Below are positions 1 through 7,469 of a stretch of 12,832 bases of DNA, one piece after another. The DNA is taken from positions 354-13,185 of the forward strand of contig DGDY01000314.1 of assembly GCA_002385675.1 (NCBI GenBank). Direction: 5' to 3'. A model generated the notes under the pieces. It did no database searches. It was not told the origin of the DNA and saw nothing but the letters and a program-made list of their open reading frames with translations. The number at the start of each line of letters is the position of its first letter. The first letter of the stretch is position 1. This stretch comes from Anaerolineales bacterium UBA3940. Its GTDB lineage: Bacteria; Chloroflexota; Anaerolineae; Aggregatilineales; UBA3940. The position numbers and the translations under genes were made by a program.

Positions 1-1208
1 TCGTAGTAGCCCTCCAGCATCTCCATGACCGTCTCCCACGGGCGCTGGCTGGCGTAGGCGAGCGCCGCCTCGCTCATGCGCAGGCGGTGCTCGGGGTGTT
101 CCAGCAGGTACTCAATTTTCTGGCGGAAGTCGGCGGCGTCCTCCTGGCAGATGAAGCCGTTAATGCCGTCCAGTACGTGATCGACCACGCCGCCGGCGTT
201 CGGTACCAGCGCGGGCAGCCCGGAGGCCATCGCCTCGGTCACGACCTGGCCGAACGTCTCGTTCGTGCCGGTAAAGGCGAACACGTCCGCGCTGGCGTAG
301 ACCTCTGCCAGCTCGTCCCCGAACACGTAGCCCATAAAGTGCGCGTCATCACCGAACAGCTCCTCAAGCTCCTCGCGCTCTGCACCGTCGCCGACGATGG
401 TCAGGGCGACGCCGTCCAGCCGCGCCGCCTCGACCAGCAGGTCGACCCGCTTCTCGGTTGCCAGCCGCCCCACGTACAGCACGAGCAGGCTGTCGTCGGG
501 CCGCCCGGCGAGCATGCGGCGGCGCATGGCCTGGCTGCGGCGGGCCGGGTTGAAGCGGTCGAGGTCCACCCCGCGCGGCCAGAAGCGCAGCCGCTCGAAG
601 CCCCAGCTTTTCAACTGGCGGATGGTGTAGTGCGAGGGCACGGTCGTCAGGTGGGCGTTGTTGTGCAGCGCGCGCAGTCCATCGCGGATAGGTGTGGAGA
701 ACAGGTCAATGCCGTACTGCGTGGCATAGCCCGGTAGATCCGACTGGTAGTTGGCGATGACGGGCAGGTCGTGGTTGCGCCCGTACCACAACCCGGCCAG
801 CGAGAGGACAGCCGGGCTGAACAGGTGAATGATGTCCGGCTTGAACTTGTCGAGATACTGGTTGACGAGCGGGCTGGGGAAGCCTACCTTTGTCTCGGGC
901 ACACCGGGAACCTCAAACGACGGCACCGGGACCACCTGGCTCAGCCCGAGACTGTCGGGCGTCTTGCCGTTGACATCCGGCGCGAAGATGATCACCTCCC
1001 GGCCTGATTGCTGCAAGTGCCTCGTGACGAGCACCGCCGTCTTGGAGACCCCGTCGATCTTGGGCAGAAAGGCTTCGGCGAAGATCGCTACCCGCTTGAT
1101 GGTGCTGAACTTGAAGGCAGGGTCGATCGGAGCGACGGTGAACTCACTGCCGGGCCGCAGCCCTCGTGACAGAAACTCCTCAGTCGCGTTCCGTTTGTGG
1201 TTAAACAT
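1..1208 (-). CDS. GT4-family glycosyltransferase, 3' end cut by window edge
   Basis: This gene encodes at least 402 residues from ATG at 1208 and is still open at the left edge, so the last residues are missing. It is a GT-B fold, GT4-type retaining glycosyltransferase. The N-terminal half has the acceptor-domain opening IFAEAFLPKIDGVSKT (about residues 42-57). The C-terminal half has the nucleotide-sugar site: GRLATEKRVD with R248 and K253, IVGDG near 271-275, and an EX7E motif at E317 and E325 followed by AMASGLP. The family transfers sugars from UDP- or GDP-sugars to lipids or glycans at the cytoplasmic membrane face. The closest types I can name are MgtA/PimB-like mannosyltransferases and SQD2-like sulfoquinovosyltransferases, but donor and acceptor cannot be read from the sequence. 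A GGAAGG stretch lies about 13 bases before the ATG, so the ribosome site is weakly placed. The gene follows rtcA after 123 bases and may have its own promoter. Confidence 0.9.
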   Translation of the reverse strand, partial: MFNHKRNATEEFLSRGLRPGSEFTVAPIDPAFKFSTIKRVAIFAEAFLPKIDGVSKTAVLVTRHLQQSGREVIIFAPDVNGKTPDSLGLSQVVPVPSFEVPGVPETKVGFPSPLVNQYLDKFKPDIIHLFSPAVLSLAGLWYGRNHDLPVIANYQSDLPGYATQYGIDLFSTPIRDGLRALHNNAHLTTVPSHYTIRQLKSWGFERLRFWPRGVDLDRFNPARRSQAMRRRMLAGRPDDSLLVLYVGRLATEKRVDLLVEAARLDGVALTIVGDGAEREELEELFGDDAHFMGYVFGDELAEVYASADVFAFTGTNETFGQVVTEAMASGLPALVPNAGGVVDHVLDGINGFICQEDAADFRQKIEYLLEHPEHRLRMSEAALAYASQRPWETVMEMLEGYY

Positions 1209-1262
1209 GTTTTCGACTCAACCTTCCAGTAGTTTACCAATGCAACAGTGCAGGAATCGCAG

Positions 1263-1287
1263 GCGCGCTATCTCTAGCATAGCACGC
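1263..1287. promoter_or_regulatory. Inverted repeat around a -10-like TATGCT, upstream of the GT4 gene
   Basis: A 9-bp inverted repeat (GCGTGCTAT / ATAGCGCGC on the minus strand, one G-T pair) encloses a 7-base loop. The left arm and loop contain TATGCT (1276-1281), a possible -10 box for the minus-strand GT4 gene 68 bases downstream. No good -35 box is visible; GGACTT at 17 bases is poor. It could be an operator, a 5' UTR hairpin or a weak terminator for rtcA. No T-run follows it on the minus strand; the T-run precedes it. Confidence 0.3.
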
Positions 1288-1331
1288 TGCCGCCAAAAAA
1301 GTCCTAAACAAGCTCTATACAAATAATTACG

Positions 1332-2411
1332 TCAAACCTGCCGGGCAGGTAGTAAGCGCGGTTGCTCGCCATCGATGCGCACGAAGCCGGGCTGGCCCTC
1401 TGTCCCGTCCACGTGCACCGAGCGGTCGATGAACTCCTGCACGATGGCGATGTTGGTAAGGGTGTGCCGGGTGATCTCGACCGTGCTGAAGAGCGACGGT
1501 CCCTGTGCCATCATCAGGGCGGGCACGATCTGGTCGGGCAGGTACGGGCCGAGGGCGGCGGTCCGCCGGTAGTAGGCAATCAGCGGGATGATGGCCTCCT
1601 CCGCAACCTCCGCTGACGGTTTGCCGAGGCGGCCCAGCCCGGTGAACCCCGCGACGACGTTCTCGTAGGCGATGGCGACGAAGATCCCCGCGCCTTCCGC
1701 CGTGCCGCTGACGCGGAGTGGCTCGACATTGGCGGGCAGACCCGCCTCGCGCAGCAGATTATTGGCCCGCGCGCTGATGCGCTGCGGGATGTGCGAGGGC
1801 AGGTTGGTCGCCACGGCCACGCCGCGCAGGTTGACAAACGCACCCCGGTCCGTAAGCTGGATGCCGCGCAGCTCCGAGTTGCCGCGGATCGTGACGCGCA
1901 CCTCGCCGCCGCCCTTCGGGTACCAGCCCCAGTCTACCAGTTCAACCTCGGCGTGAATGCCGATGCGGTCCAGCATGGGGAGCAGCACCCAGCGCACGTA
2001 GTGGACGGGCGGGCTCCAGGCGACATGCGTGCCGCCCCGGAGCGTCAGGTGCGAGTCGCCGTCGGCGAGCGCGAGCGGCAGCAGCAGGGTTTGCAGCAGC
2101 AGGGTGGTCGCCCCGGCGCTGCCCTGCCCGGCTAGCTCCTGAATGTCGAACTCGTAGGTTCCGGCGCGGGCGGCCCCGCCGGGTATGAACGTCAGTTCCT
2201 GCGAGCGCAGAGCCGCACCCTCGACCTCGGCATCGCAGATCTGCGCGGCGGCCTTCACCCCGGCAAGGTGCTGGGGGGCGAGGCCGGGGTTGCGTCGCCG
2301 CGCGCGGATGCGGGTCAGGTGAACCGGCTGGCCGGTGATAACGGACATGGCGAGGGCGCTGCGCAGCACCTGCCCGCCGCCTTCACCCTGCGATGCGTCG
2401 ATCTCTATCAT
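1332..2411 (-). CDS. rtcA: RNA 3'-terminal phosphate cyclase
   Basis: The 359-residue product is RtcA. This cytoplasmic enzyme uses ATP to turn an RNA 3'-phosphate into a 2',3'-cyclic phosphate through an enzyme-AMP intermediate. The opening IDASQGEGGGQVLRSAL (4-20) is the family signature. Other conserved stretches are NPGLAPQHLAGVKAA (41-55), GWYPKGGGEV (162-171) and the C-terminal RHTLTNIAIV. In the last, H316 aligns with the adenylylated histidine of E. coli RtcA (His309, SCHLLTNIAVV). Length is slightly above the E. coli protein. The ATG at 2411 is supported by GGAGG at 2422-2426 with a 10-base spacer. No RtcB ligase or RtcR regulator is visible in the window, so the usual rtcBA pairing is absent here. 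The upstream GT39 gene ends 139 bases away and a candidate promoter lies in that gap, so rtcA may be transcribed separately. Function in RNA repair or end healing is inferred from the family. Confidence 0.95.
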   Translation of the reverse strand: MIEIDASQGEGGGQVLRSALAMSVITGQPVHLTRIRARRRNPGLAPQHLAGVKAAAQICDAEVEGAALRSQELTFIPGGAARAGTYEFDIQELAGQGSAGATTLLLQTLLLPLALADGDSHLTLRGGTHVAWSPPVHYVRWVLLPMLDRIGIHAEVELVDWGWYPKGGGEVRVTIRGNSELRGIQLTDRGAFVNLRGVAVATNLPSHIPQRISARANNLLREAGLPANVEPLRVSGTAEGAGIFVAIAYENVVAGFTGLGRLGKPSAEVAEEAIIPLIAYYRRTAALGPYLPDQIVPALMMAQGPSLFSTVEITRHTLTNIAIVQEFIDRSVHVDGTEGQPGFVRIDGEQPRLLPARQV

Positions 2412-2509
2412 GTGGTGTTTGCCTCCGAGGAACGTTCGACCGGGGTGGGTAAAAGCCGTACTGCAGCAGGCGTCGCAGCGCGGTGGATGGCCTGCTGCCC
2501 AACACCCTG

Positions 2510-2538
2510 ATCATGCCAGCACAGGCAGCGGTAGACAA
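2510..2538 (-). promoter_or_regulatory. Candidate promoter for rtcA
   Basis: On the minus strand TTGTCT (2533-2538) and CATGAT (2510-2515) are spaced by 17 bases. Each matches 4 of 6 consensus positions. The site lies in the 139-base gap between the GT39 gene and rtcA, about 100 bases before the rtcA ATG. This is a pattern match only. Confidence 0.3.
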
Positions 2539-2550
2539 GCGGTGCGGCGC

Positions 2551-4635
2551 TTACCGCTCAATCGTGACGCTTCGAAGGAAGACGCGGTCGGCGATGGCGT
2601 TGCCATCAACAAAGGCCGGGAGCCGCTCGCCGGTTTGCGGGAAGTACAGCCCCAGCGACAGGGGATAGGGGCCGGCTGCCAGCCCGGTCGGCGTCTGGAT
2701 CATGCTGTGCTGGAGGAACACATCGCGCACCTGCAGCGTGCCCGTGTTCACGCCAAGCCCGTCGTCCTGCGCGACGATCACGACCGGGTTGCCGAGCATG
2801 TGCATGAACTGCCACACTTCTGGCGGCGGTGGGCCATCCATCCGCCAGTAGGAGGTCACCTCAACCCAGTCGCCGGCCCGCACCTGCTCGTCGCGGATCT
2901 CGTAGCCGAGGAAGGTGACGTTATAGCCGAACGAGAGCGGCAGGGGGGCCAGCCCCGTTACCCGCGCCTCCGGCGGCCAGGCGGTGAGCGCCGTGGTGAT
3001 GAACGCCCCGGCGTAGTCAGCCAGTTCGTTGCTGACCTCCAGCCGCATCACCACGTCCGGGCCGACGCCGGGCACGCCCTCGTCCTCGGCGTAGCGCATC
3101 CACGCCAGCAGCGGGCCGGGCAGGTGCTCGTAGTAGTGGCTGCGCGGGAAGATGATGCGCTGTGATTCGCCGCCGTTGGCGATGACGAGGCTCTGGGTGC
3201 AGTCAAAAATGCGGATGCCCGCCATGCTGCGGTGCATGAGGATGTCGAGCAGGCGGGCGTTGGTCAGGGCGAACGGCTCATCGCGCTCGTCGACAGGGAT
3301 GGAGCATACTGACACCGGCGTCGGGTCGGTGCTGGTATCAAGGTAGTGGGCCAGCCGCCCCAACTCGGCCTGGTAAGCGGTCTGCACCTCGTCGAGCGAG
3401 GGCCAGATCAGGAAGTAATCGCGGTAGGTCCAGCCTGCGTTGACGGCGAGCAACGTGGCGACGATCAGGCCGATGACACTGCTCGCCGCCTGCTGCACCC
3501 GCCCGCGCAGCCGCTCCCGTGTTAGCTGGAACACCGCTCGCAGCCCCAGCGCCGGAAAGACGAAAACAACCGGCAGGATCACGGCCATGTACTCGAAATC
3601 CGGCTTGCGGGGCAGGAAGGCGGTCGGCAGCAGGCCGATGATGAGCCACAGCAGGGCCAGCCCGTAGGGCGCGCGCCGCCAGCGGGCCAGCGCCACGCCG
3701 ATGCCGAGCAAGAGCAGCGCGCCGACAACCGGGCCAAACACCGGGCGGCCCGGCAGGTTGTGTGAGGCGAGCATGTCGCCCTGCAGCACCAGCCCGGCCA
3801 GCGACGACACCAGCCGCCCCGGTATCTCGGCTATGAGGCCCGGCTGCTGCGTAATGGGCACCGGCTCACGGGCGCCGGGGTAGCGGAACAGGTAGAGGCC
3901 GAGCGGCAGGTCGATGACGGCGGCCAGCGCGAGCGTGTACCAGATGTCGGCCCGGTGGCGGCGGATCTCCGGGCGGTTGACAATGGTGCGGTACAGCACA
4001 TAGACGACGAACAGCACGGGCAGCGTCCAGGCGGTGACGTGCACGTACTGCGACAATCCCAGGGCGATCCCGCCGACGGTGAACCACAGGCTGGCCTCTG
4101 TCGGGCGGCGGGCGTTAAAGGCGCTCGCAAGCGTGAAGGCCACAACGGCGGTTGCCAGGGGCATCAGCGCGACATGCTGCACGGCGCGGCCCATCCACAC
4201 CGGCCAGAAGGCGACGGCCATCAGCCCCAGTGCCATCAGCGCGACGCGCCGCCCGAACAGCCGCCGCATCAGCAGCGTGGTGATCGCCAGCGCGAGCATG
4301 GATATCCACACCGACGGCAGCCGCCAGAGCATCAGCCCGTCGCCGGTGATGGTCGTCGAGGCGGCCAGCAGCGCATAGTACAGCCCCTCACGCGCGGGCT
4401 CCACCTCGTCGTAGATCACCGAGATATCCCCCTGCCGGACCATCTCGGAGATCTGCGCGTTGACCAGTTCTTCGGTGTGCAGGCCGGGCGGGGTGGTGGT
4501 GAGATTCCACGTGCGGAAGAAAGCCGCAACGAGCAGCAGGAGCGTCGCGACGGGCAGGTACCACCTGCCGCCCGCACGGCGCGGGCCGGCGGGGGCGCGG
4601 GGTGAGGTGGGCCTGTCGTCTTCTCGGTGCATCAT
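2551..4635 (-). CDS. GT39/ArnT-like polytopic membrane glycosyltransferase with soluble C-terminal domain
   Basis: The 694-residue protein has a short Arg/Pro-rich cytoplasmic start and about ten to eleven hydrophobic segments between residues 26 and 400. The remaining C-terminal part (about 405-694) is hydrophilic. The first extracytoplasmic loop has the PPGLHTEE stretch (49-56), which matches the acidic motif of GT-C enzymes of the PMT/ArnT type. E55 and E56 are in the place of the usual catalytic acid. Such enzymes take sugar from polyprenyl-phosphate carriers and glycosylate lipids or proteins outside the membrane. The C-terminal part ends in a probable beta-sandwich (LGYEIRDEQVRAGDWVEVTSYWR), a common add-on in Chloroflexota homologues as I recall them. 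The start is ATG-ATG, either codon possible, with no clear Shine-Dalgarno. It begins 13 bases after the CopD-like gene, so the two look cotranscribed, perhaps with translational coupling. Substrate unknown. Confidence 0.8.
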   Translation of the reverse strand: MMHREDDRPTSPRAPAGPRRAGGRWYLPVATLLLLVAAFFRTWNLTTTPPGLHTEELVNAQISEMVRQGDISVIYDEVEPAREGLYYALLAASTTITGDGLMLWRLPSVWISMLALAITTLLMRRLFGRRVALMALGLMAVAFWPVWMGRAVQHVALMPLATAVVAFTLASAFNARRPTEASLWFTVGGIALGLSQYVHVTAWTLPVLFVVYVLYRTIVNRPEIRRHRADIWYTLALAAVIDLPLGLYLFRYPGAREPVPITQQPGLIAEIPGRLVSSLAGLVLQGDMLASHNLPGRPVFGPVVGALLLLGIGVALARWRRAPYGLALLWLIIGLLPTAFLPRKPDFEYMAVILPVVFVFPALGLRAVFQLTRERLRGRVQQAASSVIGLIVATLLAVNAGWTYRDYFLIWPSLDEVQTAYQAELGRLAHYLDTSTDPTPVSVCSIPVDERDEPFALTNARLLDILMHRSMAGIRIFDCTQSLVIANGGESQRIIFPRSHYYEHLPGPLLAWMRYAEDEGVPGVGPDVVMRLEVSNELADYAGAFITTALTAWPPEARVTGLAPLPLSFGYNVTFLGYEIRDEQVRAGDWVEVTSYWRMDGPPPPEVWQFMHMLGNPVVIVAQDDGLGVNTGTLQVRDVFLQHSMIQTPTGLAAGPYPLSLGLYFPQTGERLPAFVDGNAIADRVFLRSVTIER

Positions 4636-4648
4636 GCGGACGGGTAGC

Positions 4649-5149
4649 TTATTCCAGGGCGGTGATAAAGGCGGTCAGCATCAGGACGAGGATGCCGAGC
4701 CCCAGGTTAATGGCGGCCAGCCGCCGCAGGCGGCGCCGCTCGGCGGCGATATGCTCTTCCCCGCCGGGTTTGGCGGCGAGCAGGCGGGCCCGGTCGAGCG
4801 CCGGGTACACGCCCCACTGGAGCATCGCCGCCACGACGACCATGCCGACGATGACGATGTGCTTGGCAAACAGCCCTATCGACCACGCGTCGCCAATTGC
4901 CAGCAGGCCCGCATAGTGCGGGTCGCCGCCGGTCTGGATCATGCCGGTGACGATCAGTACGGCGAGGCTGATGTTGGCGATCGGGCGGAAGCGGCGTTCA
5001 AGCGCCTCGAAGAACTCGCCTGCCTGCGCGTCGCCCGCCGGGCGGAGGCCGGGCCACGCGACCAGCACCAGCATCCCCAGCCCGCCAAGCCAGAGGACCG
5101 TCGCGATCAGATGGAGCCAGTAGTTTAGAGCGAGTACAAGTGTTGGCAT
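4649..5149 (-). CDS. CopD-like four-helix membrane protein
   Basis: The 166-residue protein has four clear transmembrane segments at about 5-31, 56-73, 90-112 and 143-163. The first helix carries NYWLHLIATVLWLGGL with H13 and W20, and H97 lies in the third (FAKHIVIVGMVVV). This histidine plus W-GG pattern is that of the CopD/YcnJ-type integral membrane domain, which is linked to copper uptake or resistance and resembles small membrane haem or metal proteins. A copper role is inferred from the family only; no copper genes are nearby. The charged loop at 115-143 (EEHIAAERRRLRR) is probably cytoplasmic. The gene is first in a likely two-gene unit with the GT39 gene. A TATAAT box ends 7 bases before the ATG, so the mRNA may be leaderless. 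A general DUF2269-like membrane protein is an alternative name. Confidence 0.75.
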   Translation of the reverse strand: MPTLVLALNYWLHLIATVLWLGGLGMLVLVAWPGLRPAGDAQAGEFFEALERRFRPIANISLAVLIVTGMIQTGGDPHYAGLLAIGDAWSIGLFAKHIVIVGMVVVAAMLQWGVYPALDRARLLAAKPGGEEHIAAERRRLRRLAAINLGLGILVLMLTAFITALE

Positions 5150-5305
5150 GGCGCTGATTATAAGCCGTTTGAGAGAATGCGGAAAGGTAATATGTGGGGA
5201 AGTGGGCTAACTGAATTTACGCATCATTCCCCGTTAGCGTCTACCCCCGTCATATGATACAGTTCTGGCGGCATAACATGAAACTCCAACAGGGCGACAC
5301 ACGAC
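5150..5305. other. Divergent intergenic region between the CopD-like gene and the kinase gene
   Basis: This 156-base spacer must hold promoters for both directions. The minus-strand -10 box is described separately. For the plus strand I see only weak candidates. TATGAT (within CATATGATAC, near 5253-5260) has no convincing -35. TTGAGA (5169-5174) is followed 16 bases later by TATGTG. No hairpin or repeat stands out. Confidence 0.4.
5157..5162 (-). promoter_or_regulatory. Consensus -10 box placed for a leaderless transcript of the CopD-like gene
   Basis: The minus strand reads TATAAT here and then seven bases (CAGCGCC) before the ATG at 5149. With usual spacing, transcription would start at or beside the A of the ATG. 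No Shine-Dalgarno fits in between. The -35 region is weak (TTTCCG at 17 bases, 3 of 6 matches). Confidence 0.5.
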
Positions 5306-7408
5306 ATGAGCGGCGAACGTATCGGCGAGTATGAACTGGTTGAAACCATCGGCCAGGGTGGGATGGCGACCGTCTACAAGGCGTACCAGCCATCCTTTGA
5401 CCGCTACGTGGCTCTCAAGCTGCTCCCCCGCGATCTTTCCGAAGATCCCCGCGCGCTGAAGCGCTTTCAGCAAGAGGCGCGCATGATCGCCCGGCTGGAG
5501 CACCGCTCCATCCTGCCGGTGTATGCCTACGGCGAGCATGAGGGCATGCCCTACATTGTCATGCGCCTGCTGGAGGCGGGCTCGCTGCGGCGCAAGCTGT
5601 TCTATGAAGGTGTGGAGCTGCCGGCGGCGGTGCGCATCGTGGAGCAGGTCGCCGAGGCGCTCGACTACGCGCACGCGCAGGGCGTGGTTCACCGCGACCT
5701 CAAGCCGAGCAACATCCTGCTTGACGAGCAGGGCAACGCCTATCTTACGGACTTCGGCATCGCGCAGATGATGGACGCTGTGGCCGGTACAGAGGTGGCG
5801 GGCGCGGGCAGCGGTGTGGTCGGTACGCCGAGCTATATGTCACCGGAGCAGTGCCAGGGCAAGCCCGCCACCCCTGCCAGCGACATCTACGCGCTGGGTG
5901 TCATCCTGTTTGAGATGGTGACGGGCCGGGTGCCGTTTGAGGCGGAGACGCCCATCGCGGTGATGTACATGCAGGTCCGCGAGCCGGTGCCCTCCGTGCA
6001 GAGCGTGGACCCGGCGCTGCCTGCCGCGCTCGATCGGGTCATCCAGCGTGCGATGCGCAAGAACCCTGCCGAGCGCTACCCGACCGCCAGCGCGCTCGCC
6101 GCCGACTTCCGGCGTGTGGTACGCGAGCTTGCCCGCCACGGAGCCGCCCCCGCCGCGCCGCCGGGCGCACCGCCCGCGCCTCCGCGCCGCCCGGCAGAGT
6201 CGGAGGAAAGCGGCAAGCGGCGCGTTCTGCCGCTCGTGGGGAGCGTGCTGCTGGGGCTGACCGTGCTGCTCGCCGCTGCTGCGGTCGGGGTGTTTGTTGT
6301 ATCGCGGCTGCGGGCGGTTGCCGGAGCACCGGTGCCGCCGACACAGTTCGCCCCAATGGATGAGGTGGCTGTGGGGAGCAGCTTCGCAACGGCGACGCCG
6401 CCAGTCGCCCCGACCTCGCCCGGTGAGCCTGCGCTCATGCTGACGGAACTCCCCGCCGGGGTGGTCGCCGGGCCGAGCGAGACGCCCGAGCCGACCGTCA
6501 CCGACATGCCGACTGCCACAGTGCCCGGCGAGCCGGGTGCGACCAACACGCCGCCCATTGCGACCATCGACCCCGAGACAACGCCGCTGCCGCTGCCCTC
6601 GGTGCCGGGGCGAATTGTCTATACGCGCGGCACAGGCAGCGGCGCCGAGATCATGGTGATGGACGACGATGGGCGGAACCAGATCGCCCTGACTGATAAC
6701 ACGGTATACGATGGCGAGCCGGACTGGTCGCCGGATGGCCGCCTGATCGCGTTTGAGTCGGAGCGTGGGGGCGGCGTGCAGCAGATCTACGTGATGAACG
6801 CCAACGGCAGCGACGTGCGGCAGGTGACGGAGGGCAGCGTCATGGCGAGCCACCCGGACTGGTCGCCCGACGGCCAGGTGATCGCCTATGAGCTAGGCAC
6901 GGGCCGCGCTACCGAGATCGCCGTCATCCCGGCGGAGGGCGGCGAGCCGAGGTTGCTCACCAACAACGACTTCGGCGACCGCGCGCCGCAGTTCTCGCCG
7001 GACGGCACGCGCATCGCCTACATGACCCAGGGGCGGGGCAAGTGGGAGATCGCCGTGATGAGCTACCCCGAAGGCGAGGTGCTTCAGGTGTACGACTGCT
7101 CTGCGCCTGCCTGCCGCTTCCCGGTATGGTCGCCGGACGGCAAATCCATCATCTACAACACGCTCGACGGCACCGGGCGTGTGGACGAGGTGTGGGTGCT
7201 CGACACCGAGAGCGGGCTTGCTGCGCCGCTTATCGGCGACGGGCGGAACGGGCGACCGGTGTGGTCGGGCAGCGGGCTGATGGTGTTCTTCAACCGGTCG
7301 GTTGACAACAACACCGATCTCTACGTGTATGACCTCAGCACGGGCGATGTCGTGCGGCTGACCACCTCGCCTGATGACGAGTACGGCCCGGACTGGATCG
7401 CCCGGTAG
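5306..7408 (+). CDS. Membrane Ser/Thr protein kinase with extracellular PD40/TolB-like beta-propeller
   Basis: The 700-residue protein has a PknB-type (Hanks) kinase domain at about 8-275. It shows the glycine loop IGQGGMATVYKAY (15-27), catalytic lysine K38 in VALKLL, E57, HRDLKPSN (129-136, D131), DFG (149-151), and GTPSYMSPEQ (173-182). All catalytic residues are present, and it is an RD kinase. After a Pro/Ala-rich juxtamembrane stretch comes one membrane helix (about 307-333). A Pro/Thr-rich stalk (about 340-432) follows, then six propeller blades (about 435-700). These carry repeated WSPDG or FSPDG turns near 474, 519, 563 and 608, and a degenerate WSGSG near 653. The kinase is cytoplasmic and the propeller external, so a ligand- or wall-sensing receptor kinase is inferred. 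PASTA repeats, usual in PknB, are absent and the propeller takes their place. Upstream CAGGG is a weak ribosome site. The peptidase gene follows after 61 bases. Confidence 0.93.
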   Translation: MSGERIGEYELVETIGQGGMATVYKAYQPSFDRYVALKLLPRDLSEDPRALKRFQQEARMIARLEHRSILPVYAYGEHEGMPYIVMRLLEAGSLRRKLFYEGVELPAAVRIVEQVAEALDYAHAQGVVHRDLKPSNILLDEQGNAYLTDFGIAQMMDAVAGTEVAGAGSGVVGTPSYMSPEQCQGKPATPASDIYALGVILFEMVTGRVPFEAETPIAVMYMQVREPVPSVQSVDPALPAALDRVIQRAMRKNPAERYPTASALAADFRRVVRELARHGAAPAAPPGAPPAPPRRPAESEESGKRRVLPLVGSVLLGLTVLLAAAAVGVFVVSRLRAVAGAPVPPTQFAPMDEVAVGSSFATATPPVAPTSPGEPALMLTELPAGVVAGPSETPEPTVTDMPTATVPGEPGATNTPPIATIDPETTPLPLPSVPGRIVYTRGTGSGAEIMVMDDDGRNQIALTDNTVYDGEPDWSPDGRLIAFESERGGGVQQIYVMNANGSDVRQVTEGSVMASHPDWSPDGQVIAYELGTGRATEIAVIPAEGGEPRLLTNNDFGDRAPQFSPDGTRIAYMTQGRGKWEIAVMSYPEGEVLQVYDCSAPACRFPVWSPDGKSIIYNTLDGTGRVDEVWVLDTESGLAAPLIGDGRNGRPVWSGSGLMVFFNRSVDNNTDLYVYDLSTGDVVRLTTSPDDEYGPDWIAR

Positions 7409-7410
7409 CG

Positions 7411-7435
7411 GGTGAGCCCACAGATGGCACAAATG
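7411..7435 (+). repeat. Post-stop direct repeat, copy 1
   Basis: The 25 bases starting GGTGAGCCCACAGATG match a stretch at 8738-8762 at about 21 of 25 positions. This copy starts 3 bases after the kinase stop codon; the other starts 15 bases after the peptidase stop codon. Confidence 0.6.
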
Positions 7436-7453
7436 GCGCAGATGAGGGCTCAC
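7412..7453. repeat. 8-bp inverted repeat enclosing three 9-bp tandem units
   Basis: Perfect arms GTGAGCCC (7412-7419) and GGGCTCAC (7446-7453) flank three 9-base units: CACAGATGG, CACAAATGG and CGCAGATGA (7419-7445). The element begins four bases after the kinase stop codon and lies in the 61-base gap before the peptidase gene. The loop is long and no T-run follows, so a strong terminator is unlikely. Confidence 0.7.
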
Positions 7454-7469
7454 AGAATCGCTTCTTCCC

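Noticed and set aside
2335..3165. A 276-codon plus-strand open frame crossing the rtcA/GT39 gap.
   Set aside because: It overlaps two well-supported minus-strand genes and shows no domain or start signal.
5840..6853. A 337-codon open frame on the minus strand over the kinase gene.
   Set aside because: It is a shadow of the kinase and propeller coding sequence, is Arg/His-rich, and has no family motif.
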